A stretch of 48,865 bases of DNA from Geobacteraceae bacterium GWC2_53_11 (GTDB lineage Bacteria > Desulfobacterota > Desulfuromonadia > Geobacterales > Pseudopelobacteraceae): positions 3,754 to 52,618 of the forward strand of contig MGZJ01000021.1 in NCBI GenBank assembly GCA_001802645.1, written 5' to 3'. A model generated the notes under the pieces. It worked only from the letters and a program-made list of their open reading frames with translations, was not told where the DNA came from and did not search any database. This document shows, piece after piece, positions 1-6,438 of the stretch. Within the stretch, counting starts at the first letter, position 1. Every line of letters begins with the position of its first letter. Position numbers and translations under genes: made by a program.

Positions 1-1
1 A

Positions 2-1390
2 AAGGCGGTCGGGATTGCAGGCGGAGCTTTGGCAGCATCCTCAGTCAGCCGTGTGGTCATGGCGGCGTTGCCCGAACCCGCTACGCAAAGTTCCCCGGAC
101 ACCATGCCGCCGCTGGTGCCAAACAATGGACATCATTACAACCCGGTAGTGACGCTCAATGGCTGGACATCGCCCTGGCGCATGAATAACGGGGTGAAAG
201 AGTTCCATCTGGTAGCGGAGCCGGTTGTGCGTGAAATGGCACCCGGCATGAAGGCACACCTGTGGGGGTACAACGGGCAAAGTCCCGGTCCCACCATTGA
301 GGTGGTCGAAGGTGATCGGGTACGCATATTTGTGACCAACCGGCTCCCCGAGCACACCAGCATCCACTGGCACGGCCAGCGGCTTCCCAACGGTATGGAT
401 GGCGTTGCCGGGCTTACCCAGCCGGCAATCCAGCCGGGCAAGACCTTTGTTTACGAATTTGCGGCACGGCGTCCCGGTACGTTCATGTACCATCCTCACG
501 CCGATGAAATGACGCAGATGGCGATGGGGATGATGGGGTTCTGGGTCACCCATCCAAAAGCACGGCATCCTCTGATTGATGAAGTGCAGCGTGATTTCTG
601 CTTCCTGCTGAATTCTTACGACATAGACCCTGGCAGCTATACACCGAAGATCATGACCATGCTGGACTTCAACCTGTGGTCCTGGAACAGCCGCATTTTT
701 CCGGGTATCGATTCGTTGAACGTGCGTTTGCATGACAAGGTGCGCATCCGTATCGGCAACCTGACCATGACGAACCACCCGATACATCTGCATGGTCATG
801 AGTTTCTGGTAACCGGTACGGATGGCGGACCTGTCCCGAAGAGCGCACGCTGGCCCGAGGTTACTACCGATATTGCCGTCGGTCAGATGCGGCAGATCGA
901 ATTTGTGGCCGATGAAGAAGGCGATTGGGCCTTTCACTGCCACAAGAGTCACCACACGATGAATGCGATGGGGCATGACGTGCCTACTCTGATCGGTGTG
1001 GATCACCGAAGCGTGGCCAGGAAGATTACCAACCTTATTCCCGACTACATGGTGATGGGTGAGCGCGGCATGGCAGATATGGCCGAGATGCAGATGCCGC
1101 TGCCCGACAATACGATCCCAATGATGACCGGCGATGGGCCGTTCGGTTCTGTAGAAATGGGGGGGATGTTCTCGGTGGTAAAGGTGCGCAAAAACCAGAA
1201 ACCGGGTGATTACACCAATCCGGGCTGGTACAGGCAACCATCCGGCACGGTAGCTTTTGAGTATGCCGGGATGATGGCAGAGCCGGCCCGCTTTAAATCT
1301 GAATCAGGAAAATCCATGCCGCTCAAACAAAAACCTGCTCAGGAGCTGGAGTTTCAGATTCGCAAACCAGTCGGCCATTCTGGTCATTGA
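2..1390 (+). CDS. multicopper oxidase, 5' end outside the window
   Basis: Type 1/2/3 copper oxidase, probably periplasmic and concerned with copper tolerance or metal oxidation. The first in-window start-like codon is TTG at 29, but the frame is open to the left edge and reads a small, Ala/Gly-rich stretch typical of the end of a Tat signal peptide, so the true start lies outside. Counting from 29, the four copper-binding motifs are present: HWHG near residues 113-116, HPH at 155-157, HPIHLHGH at 250-257 and HCHKSHHTMNAM at 303-314. The last one holds the type 1 Cys, its following His and an axial Met five residues on. The total of about 460 residues fits two-domain-rich bacterial multicopper oxidases. 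The protein is Met- and His-rich, as in CopA/CueO relatives, and ends HSGH. Neighbours are a cupredoxin and a CusF-like protein, which supports a copper role. The substrate cannot be told from sequence. Confidence 0.9.
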   Translation, partial: KAVGIAGGALAASSVSRVVMAALPEPATQSSPDTMPPLVPNNGHHYNPVVTLNGWTSPWRMNNGVKEFHLVAEPVVREMAPGMKAHLWGYNGQSPGPTIEVVEGDRVRIFVTNRLPEHTSIHWHGQRLPNGMDGVAGLTQPAIQPGKTFVYEFAARRPGTFMYHPHADEMTQMAMGMMGFWVTHPKARHPLIDEVQRDFCFLLNSYDIDPGSYTPKIMTMLDFNLWSWNSRIFPGIDSLNVRLHDKVRIRIGNLTMTNHPIHLHGHEFLVTGTDGGPVPKSARWPEVTTDIAVGQMRQIEFVADEEGDWAFHCHKSHHTMNAMGHDVPTLIGVDHRSVARKITNLIPDYMVMGERGMADMAEMQMPLPDNTIPMMTGDGPFGSVEMGGMFSVVKVRKNQKPGDYTNPGWYRQPSGTVAFEYAGMMAEPARFKSESGKSMPLKQKPAQELEFQIRKPVGHSGH

Positions 1391-1406
1391 TCGTGGGAGG
1401 TCACCT

Positions 1407-1904
1407 ATGAAGCTCAATTACTTTATCGCGGTACTGTCAATCATTGTCTTTGCAAGTATGGCCTGTGCCAGTGGCAATCATGCCGGTGACCATGGATCGG
1501 TCGATGCCATCGGGCAGGCCGGTAACCCGCAAAAAGTTACCCGTACCATAACGGTTGACATGTCGGATTCAATGAGATTCACGCCGTCAACCATCACGGT
1601 CAAGCAAGGCGAAACCATCCGGTTCAATGTGAGGAATTCCGGCAAGCTTCAACACGAAATGGTGCTTGGCACGGAAAAGGAGTTGAAGGAACACTATGAA
1701 TTCATGAAGAAGCATCCGGAGATGGAGCATGCTGATGACAACATGGTGACGGTTCAATCGGGAAAAACCGGAGAGATCACCTGGCATTTTACCAAAGCGG
1801 GCAGCGTTTCTTTTGCCTGCCTGCTGCCGGGTCACTATGAAGCAGGGATGAAGGGAACGGTAAAGGTGAAAGCCGACACCAGGAAAAGCGGGGATAAAAA
1901 ATGA
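1407..1904 (+). CDS. exported cupredoxin (plastocyanin/azurin-like)
   Basis: Small blue-copper electron carrier or copper-binding protein of the periplasm. An N-terminal signal peptide covers about residues 1-22. The type 1 copper ligands are visible as His83 and the block Cys138-x4-His143-x4-Met148 near the C-terminus. A His/Met/Glu-rich insert lies between them (about residues 90-112). It starts 16 bp after the multicopper oxidase behind a GGGAGG ribosome binding site and overlaps the next gene by ATGA, so it is in the same operon. It could pass electrons to or from the oxidase; serving as an acceptor for the arsenite oxidase farther downstream is possible but speculative. Confidence 0.88.
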   Translation: MKLNYFIAVLSIIVFASMACASGNHAGDHGSVDAIGQAGNPQKVTRTITVDMSDSMRFTPSTITVKQGETIRFNVRNSGKLQHEMVLGTEKELKEHYEFMKKHPEMEHADDNMVTVQSGKTGEITWHFTKAGSVSFACLLPGHYEAGMKGTVKVKADTRKSGDKK

Positions 1905-2245
1905 AAACTATGAAATCACTGTCAATAGCCCTTGCGCTCCTGTTGATATTCGGCATAACCGGCAATGCACTGTCAGAGGAAAAACAGGGTGATGCCATCA
2001 TGCAACAGTCGCCCGCTTCAGTTGAGATGACTGACGGCGTAATACGCAAAGTTGACAAGAGCAACAGCAAGATCACCATAAAACATGGTGAAATTAAAAA
2101 TCTTGATATGCCGGGAATGACAATGGTGTTTCAAGTAAAACATCCTGACTTGCTTGAAAAGGTGCAAGCTGGAGACAAAGTGAAATTCAGGGTCGAAAAA
2201 TCAGGAAGTGCGTTTGTGGTCACCGACATCCAACTCGATAGATAA
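1901..2245 (+). CDS. CusF-like periplasmic copper-binding protein
   Basis: A 114-residue secreted protein with a signal peptide (about 1-25) and a CusF-type beta-barrel domain. The metal site of E. coli CusF is His36, Trp44, Met47, Met49. Here the same spacing is kept as His62, Met70, Met73, Met75, so the Trp that caps the copper in CusF is replaced by Met. In CusF the protein is a Cu(I)/Ag(I) chaperone for the CusCBA efflux pump; no such pump lies in this window. It overlaps the cupredoxin stop codon (ATGA) and is translationally coupled to it. Confidence 0.85.
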   Translation: MKTMKSLSIALALLLIFGITGNALSEEKQGDAIMQQSPASVEMTDGVIRKVDKSNSKITIKHGEIKNLDMPGMTMVFQVKHPDLLEKVQAGDKVKFRVEKSGSAFVVTDIQLDR

Positions 2246-2322
2246 TGTGCCGGTGGGGGCTCCCAGCAAGCCGGGCAAAATGGCGGTACATACTCGTAGC
2301 GACAGTATGAGAAGAAGGACTG

Positions 2323-3252
2323 ATGTCAAATCAAGTGATTATGTGGACTGTTTTCGGCCTGCTGGTAGCCATCATGCTGGTCATCGACCTCGGACTGAAC
2401 CGTAAGAGCCATGAGATCTCCTTCCGGGAGGCACTCACCTGGAGTGCGATCTGGATCTCTCTGGCTCTGATCTTCAATGCCGGTATCTACCTGTATCTGG
2501 GGCAAGCCAAGGCGCTGGAGTTCTTTACCGGATACGTTATTGAAAAGTCCCTTTCGGTTGACAACCTGTTTGTCTTCATCATGATCTTTTCCTACTTCCA
2601 TGTACCACGCCTTTATCAGCCGAAGATCCTGAAGTGGGGTATCATCGGCGCACTGGTGATGCGGGCACTCTTTATCTGGCTGGGGATCGAACTGCTGGAG
2701 GCATTCCACTGGATGATCTACGTCTTCGGTGCGATCCTGATCGTGACCGGTATCAAGATGGCGTTCGGCGGAGATGAGAAAATCGAACCGGAGAAAAACC
2801 CGCTGGTCAGGTTGGTACGACGATTCATTCCCATCACGAAACGGGTATGGGGAGATCGGCTATTTATCGCTAAAAGAGGTGTCCGGGCAGCCACTCCACT
2901 ATTTCTTGCACTGGTGATGATCGAATCGAGCGACGTGATATTTGCCCTTGATTCTATACCGGCCGTGTTTGCCGTCACCAGAGACCCGTTTATTGTCTAT
3001 ACTTCCAACGTCTTTGCCATCATGGGACTCAGGGCGCTCTATTTCCTTCTCTCCAATGTAATGGGGATGTTCGTCTATCTGAAACTGGGGATATCATTTG
3101 TCCTGACATTCGTCGGGGTCAAGATGCTTCTGGCAGATACCCGGTTCGAGATACCGATGCATTTCTCACTCGGAGTTATTTTCGGCGTGCTGGTCATTTC
3201 CATCATTATTTCGATCATTGTCGGGAAAAAGCGCAGCAATGTGGCTCTGTAA
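2323..3252 (+). CDS. TerC-family integral membrane protein
   Basis: Polytopic inner-membrane protein of 309 residues of the TerC/Alx family, whose studied members affect tellurite resistance or export manganese. It has about eight hydrophobic segments and the two family signature blocks: EKSLSVDNLFVF near residues 74-85 and IESSDVIFALDSIPAVFAVT near 205-224, each with the acidic residues thought to bind metal. A cytosolic loop rich in charged residues sits near 145-185. The RBS AGAAGGA precedes the ATG. It lies 77 bp after the CusF-like gene in the same direction; I see no manganese (yybP-ykoY) riboswitch in that gap. The transported ion is not evident. Confidence 0.88.
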   Translation: MSNQVIMWTVFGLLVAIMLVIDLGLNRKSHEISFREALTWSAIWISLALIFNAGIYLYLGQAKALEFFTGYVIEKSLSVDNLFVFIMIFSYFHVPRLYQPKILKWGIIGALVMRALFIWLGIELLEAFHWMIYVFGAILIVTGIKMAFGGDEKIEPEKNPLVRLVRRFIPITKRVWGDRLFIAKRGVRAATPLFLALVMIESSDVIFALDSIPAVFAVTRDPFIVYTSNVFAIMGLRALYFLLSNVMGMFVYLKLGISFVLTFVGVKMLLADTRFEIPMHFSLGVIFGVLVISIIISIIVGKKRSNVAL

Positions 3253-3260
3253 TTCCGGTT

Positions 3261-3656
3261 ATGATTTGGGAATTGACCCATGTTCCGGGAAAGGTGACCT
3301 ATCTCGGTTTTTCTCTGATCTTTACACCGACAGATCTTCTCGAAGCTAACAGCCAATACACCGCTACTATTACGACCGGGGTCAAAGACATTGCGGGTAA
3401 TGCACTGCCAAGCGACTATGTATGGAGCTGGACGACAGGTTCGAGCTTGAACATGGCCACACCGGTTATTCAATACACCATTCCGCTCAACACGCAATCA
3501 AGTGCAAAAAGTCTACTCGAACGGCACTTCCAGCGTAAGATTTTAAAAAAATATCGATGTTGCCTTACCGCCGTTGTACAGACCAACCATGACGGCGAAA
3601 ATGCCTCCTTCATCTTCGAGAAGCGCCACACCATGCCTTTACTTCACATAAATAAA
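3261..3656 (+). pseudogene. remnant of an Ig-like (Big_5) surface protein, cut by the IS
   Basis: The reading frame from 3261 encodes about 65 residues that match a bacterial Ig-like (Big_5/SbsA-type) repeat, with FTPTDLLEANSQYTATIT followed by a KDIAGNALPSDYVWSW block, and the beginning of a next repeat (PVIQYTIPLNT). After about 3500 the resemblance stops and the frame becomes low-complexity and basic. There is no signal peptide or credible start. On the opposite strand, about 3545-3640 reads a short stretch (HGVALLEDEGGIFAVMVGL) of unknown origin, so several fragments may be joined here. The IS begins at 3657. I read this as decayed DNA, not an expressed gene. Confidence 0.6.
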
Positions 3657-4736
3657 CGGACCTATAACCAATAATCAGGTTGCTATGACGTAAGTTGTCA
3701 TATGGTTGATGTAGCATGCTCTCTAAGGAGGGTATGCCATGAATATGAAAGAGTTTAGCACCCAGTTTCCCGATGAGGAAGCCTGCCGAGAGTATCTGGA
3801 ATTGATGATATGGCCTTCAGGCCGAATCTGCCCCCATTGTGGACGTCTGAAGTCCTGGAGCATATCAGCAGAAGGCCGCCGCTATGGACTGTATGAATGT
3901 GCTGCCTGTGGTAAGCAGTTCACTGTCACCACGAAGACACCGCTTCACAGTACCAAGCTGCCGCTGAGAACCTGGTTAATGGCCATGTATTTCATGCTCA
4001 ACTCCAGCAAGGGGATTTCATCTGTTTTCCTTGCGAAGTGGATCGGCACATCTCAGAAGACAGCCTGGAAAGTTGGCCACGCTGTTCGGGCAATTATGGC
4101 CTCACAGGCAGACGGCATGCCCAGACTTGCCGGGACAGTTGAACTTGACGAGAAGTATCTCGGCGGCAAGCCCCGGTATCAGAAAGACGTTAAACACAAA
4201 CGAGGGAGAGGCACCGCCAAGTCATGTGTTTTCGTTGCCGCAAGCCGTGATGGTCATGTGCGGGCACACGTTGTTGAAAATGATAGCTATTCAGAGCTTG
4301 CTCCACAGGTTAACCGATTTGTTGATACAAAAGCTGATCTCATGAGTGACCAGCTTCAGGTTTACCGTAAGATCTCTGAAGATTATGCCAGTCACGCGTC
4401 AGTCAATCATGGAACAAAGGAGTTTGTGAACGGTACCGTTCACAACAATACAGCCGAATCGTTCAATGCAATTCTTGAGCGAGCCAAACAGGGAGTTTTC
4501 CACGCATTGAGCAGACGGCATCTTCAGCGCTACGTCAGCGAGGTTGTCTTCCGATGGAACCACCGTGAACCGGCAAGGGAAATATCAAAGAACGGCATCA
4601 AAAAAATCATCTACAAGGCAAAACCGATACTTGAACAACTTCGATCACTGCTCAGGTATGCGGTTGGAACTCAACTCAGAAGATCCTTTGTCGGTGGGAT
4701 CTTCATACCAAGACCTGCTTTTCGGTTATAGGTCCG
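3657..4736 (+). mobile_element. IS1595-family insertion sequence
   Basis: A complete 1080-bp element. The left end reads CGGACCTATAACC (3657-3669) and the right end is its exact inverse (4724-4736); extended, 21 of 24 terminal bases match. Both ends are flanked by the same 8-bp sequence TAAATAAA (3649-3656 and 4737-4744), a target duplication of the length usual for IS1595. The intact transposase inside and the perfect duplication suggest a recent and possibly still mobile insertion. Confidence 0.93.
3739..4731 (+). CDS. IS1595-family transposase (ISXO2-like)
   Basis: DDE transposase of 330 residues. The N-terminus carries a zinc ribbon (CPHC at 31-34 and CAAC at 54-57), followed by a helix-turn-helix-like region (about 74-120) and an ISXO2-type catalytic domain. 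Candidate acidic residues are Asp137 in ELDEKYLGG, Asp204 in MSDQ and Glu240 in HNNTAESFN. The RBS AAGGAGG sits at 3725-3731 and the ATG at 3739. It nearly fills the element, stopping inside the right terminal repeat. No frameshift or internal stop is visible. Confidence 0.93.
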   Translation: MNMKEFSTQFPDEEACREYLELMIWPSGRICPHCGRLKSWSISAEGRRYGLYECAACGKQFTVTTKTPLHSTKLPLRTWLMAMYFMLNSSKGISSVFLAKWIGTSQKTAWKVGHAVRAIMASQADGMPRLAGTVELDEKYLGGKPRYQKDVKHKRGRGTAKSCVFVAASRDGHVRAHVVENDSYSELAPQVNRFVDTKADLMSDQLQVYRKISEDYASHASVNHGTKEFVNGTVHNNTAESFNAILERAKQGVFHALSRRHLQRYVSEVVFRWNHREPAREISKNGIKKIIYKAKPILEQLRSLLRYAVGTQLRRSFVGGIFIPRPAFRL

Positions 4737-4883
4737 TAAATAAATACCCGATCATTTAAGCTGGTTACAAAAAAAACACTCTGTTGTTCTCAGATAATTC
4801 TCTAGTGCAAGGTATGTTGTTATCCCAGTCATTGACAACAGACAACACGATGATATTTCGAGACTTTATTTGAGCGCAGTTTT

Positions 4884-4915
4884 GTTTCTACTGCAACATA
4901 AGTTGCAGTAGAAAC
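4884..4915. promoter_or_regulatory. perfect 14-bp-arm palindrome, likely activator site
   Basis: Arm 4884-4897 (GTTTCTACTGCAAC), loop ATAA, arm 4902-4915 (GTTGCAGTAGAAAC). Each arm is itself an imperfect dyad of form GTTnC-N4-GnAAC, so the site looks like two operator units side by side. Its near edge is 78 bp upstream of the -24 element of the sigma-54 promoter, a usual distance for an enhancer-binding protein. No T-run follows on either strand, which argues against a terminator. Confidence 0.6.
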
Positions 4916-4992
4916 ACCAGTAATTATAGATTATAAAATCAATTTCTCTCGTATATTCGGAGAGTTGTCGCATTTTTCAATTAGGAATTCCA

Positions 4993-5008
4993 TGGCATTA
5001 AAGTTGCT
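4993..5008 (+). promoter_or_regulatory. sigma-54 (-24/-12) promoter
   Basis: TGGCATTAAAGTTGCT matches the consensus TGGCAYRNNNNTTGCW at all but one informative position, with GG at 4994-4995 and GC at 5006-5007, exactly 12 bp apart. Predicted start near 5019; the SDR start codon is at 5048. Arsenite oxidase genes of several Proteobacteria are known to be sigma-54 dependent under the AioXSR system, which fits. No aioXSR genes are in the window. Confidence 0.78.
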
Positions 5009-5047
5009 GATTACACACAAACATTCTGATATCAGGAGGATCAAAAG

Positions 5048-5815
5048 ATGTCTTTTTCAGATAAGGAAGCTCTCATCGTCGGGGGTAGTAGTGGTATGGG
5101 GCTGGAGAGTGCCAGGCTGCTGGTACAAGCAGGCGCTTCAGTGACGCTGGTTGGACGAAGCCTGGAAAAGCTGGAGAGAGCGCGTGATACGTTCACTATT
5201 CGTGACAATGTCCACACGATTCAGTGTGACCTTCTAAAAGAAAAGGACATCAACGATTTAGTTCTACATGTGCGCGATAATATGAAAGATATGAAATATC
5301 TGGTCAACGCAGCGGGCGTATTCTCTCCAAAGTCATTTTTAGAACATACCTATGAAGATTATGACGCCTACATGGAACTTAACAAGGCAACCTTCTTTGT
5401 GACCCAACAGGTAGCCAGGAACATGACAGTAAACGGCGGCGGGTCAATAGTAAACATTGGCTCCATGTGGGCCCATCAGGCAATAAAGGCAACACCTTCT
5501 TCGGCCTACTCGATGGCCAAGGCCGGTTTGCACTCCCTGACTAATCATCTGGCCATGGAACTGGCAGAATTTGACATCCGGGTCAACGGAGTTGCTCCTG
5601 CTGTGGTAGAGACTCCCATCTATGGCTCCTTCATTAATCCCACCGAGATTCATGCTGCTCTCCAAGCCTTTAATAACTTTCATCCAATCGGGCGAATCGG
5701 AAAACCTATCGATGTGGCGGCAGTAATCATGTTCCTGCTCTCTGACGATGCCAGTTGGGTGACAGGGGCGATCTGGAATGTAGATGGCGGGGTGATGGCA
5801 GGACGTAACCAGTAG
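5048..5815 (+). CDS. short-chain dehydrogenase/reductase in the arsenite oxidase operon
   Basis: NAD(P)-dependent oxidoreductase of 255 residues, the usual length for a classical SDR. Visible motifs are the cofactor-binding GGSSGMG at 12-18, NAAG at 87-90, catalytic Ser139 in NIGSM, and Tyr154-x3-Lys158 (YSMAK). The C-terminal [10 protein letters not shown] is typical of the family. It is the first gene behind the sigma-54 promoter, with a strong AGGAGG site, and is followed after 93 bp by aioB, so it is probably co-transcribed with the oxidase. Its substrate is unknown. One described antimonite oxidase (AnoA of Agrobacterium) is also an SDR, so a role with metalloids is conceivable but unproven. 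Confidence 0.85.
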   Translation: MSFSDKEALIVGGSSGMGLESARLLVQAGASVTLVGRSLEKLERARDTFTIRDNVHTIQCDLLKEKDINDLVLHVRDNMKDMKYLVNAAGVFSPKSFLEHTYEDYDAYMELNKATFFVTQQVARNMTVNGGGSIVNIGSMWAHQAIKATPSSAYSMAKAGLHSLTNHLAMELAEFDIRVNGVAPAVVETPIYGSFINPTEIHAALQAFNNFHPIGRIGKPIDVAAVIMFLLSDDASWVTGAIWNVDGGVMAGRNQ

Positions 5816-5908
5816 CCCTGGTAATCACTAATTGGCTGCTGGCCATTATCGTAAAAGTCAATAACACGGAACTTTGGGCAGATATCGCGAATTCCAAGGG
5901 GGTTGATC

Positions 5909-6427
5909 ATGAGCGAAACAGTTTCACGACGTGATTTTTTCAAAATAAGTGGTGGAGTGGCTGCCGGTGTAGGTCTGGCTGTGAGCGGAATGGCAGCGCA
6001 TTCTGCTGAAGCGGCAGTCAATACCAGCACCAATTTGCCCTACCGGAGTAAACCGATAGCGAACATCAGAACAATGAAAACAAATGACCCGGTGCACTTT
6101 GCCTATCCGGACTCAGCCAGCCCCTGTGTGGCAATCAAGACGGGCAATCCGGTTCCGGGTGGCATCGGTCCGGACAAAGACATCATCGCCTACAGCACGC
6201 AGTGCACCCATCATGGCTGCCCGGTCTCTTATGATCCAAAAGAGAAGTCGTTCAAATGCCCCTGTCACTTCAGTCTGTTCGATGCGGAAAAGCAGGGTCA
6301 GGTTATTTGTGGTCAGGCGCCTACCAAGTTGCCGCAAATCGTACTGGAATATGACACTAAATCCGGGTCAATTTTTGCGGTTTCCGTGATTGGCCTGATT
6401 TATGGCCGCCAGGCAAATATCCTCTAA
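5909..6427 (+). CDS. aioB: arsenite oxidase small subunit (Rieske protein)
   Basis: Rieske [2Fe-2S] subunit of arsenite oxidase, which takes electrons from the molybdenum subunit and hands them to a periplasmic cytochrome or cupredoxin. I chose the ATG at 5909 because AAGGGGG lies about 7 bp before it; an in-frame TTG at 5903 is less likely. A twin-arginine signal (SRRDFFK, residues 6-12) is followed by a hydrophobic stretch to about 35. Cluster ligands are Cys99-Thr-His101 and Cys117-Pro-Cys119-His120. Cys104 and Cys119 are placed to form the disulfide of high-potential Rieske proteins; some AioB proteins lack that pair. The mature length of about 137 residues is normal. aioA starts 11 bp downstream. 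Confidence 0.92.
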   Translation: MSETVSRRDFFKISGGVAAGVGLAVSGMAAHSAEAAVNTSTNLPYRSKPIANIRTMKTNDPVHFAYPDSASPCVAIKTGNPVPGGIGPDKDIIAYSTQCTHHGCPVSYDPKEKSFKCPCHFSLFDAEKQGQVICGQAPTKLPQIVLEYDTKSGSIFAVSVIGLIYGRQANIL

Positions 6428-6438
6428 GGAGATAAGCT

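Larger units (their letters stand above)
4737..5047. other. AT-rich regulatory region before the arsenite oxidase operon
   Basis: These 311 bases hold no credible gene. They contain the right copy of the IS target duplication (4737-4744), a long palindrome (4884-4915), a sigma-54-type promoter (4993-5008) and the SDR ribosome binding site AGGAGG (5034-5039). The base composition is clearly more AT-rich than the operon that follows. Confidence 0.7.

Noticed and set aside
41-1237. Long antisense open frame opposite the multicopper oxidase
   Set aside because: No RBS or recognisable domain; it mirrors the codon pattern of the well-supported + strand gene.
2246-2322. Manganese (yybP-ykoY) riboswitch before the TerC gene
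   Set aside because: The 77-bp gap is too short and lacks the conserved loops.
4884-4915. Rho-independent terminator of the IS transposase
   Set aside because: No T-run on either side and a position typical of an activator site upstream of a sigma-54 promoter.
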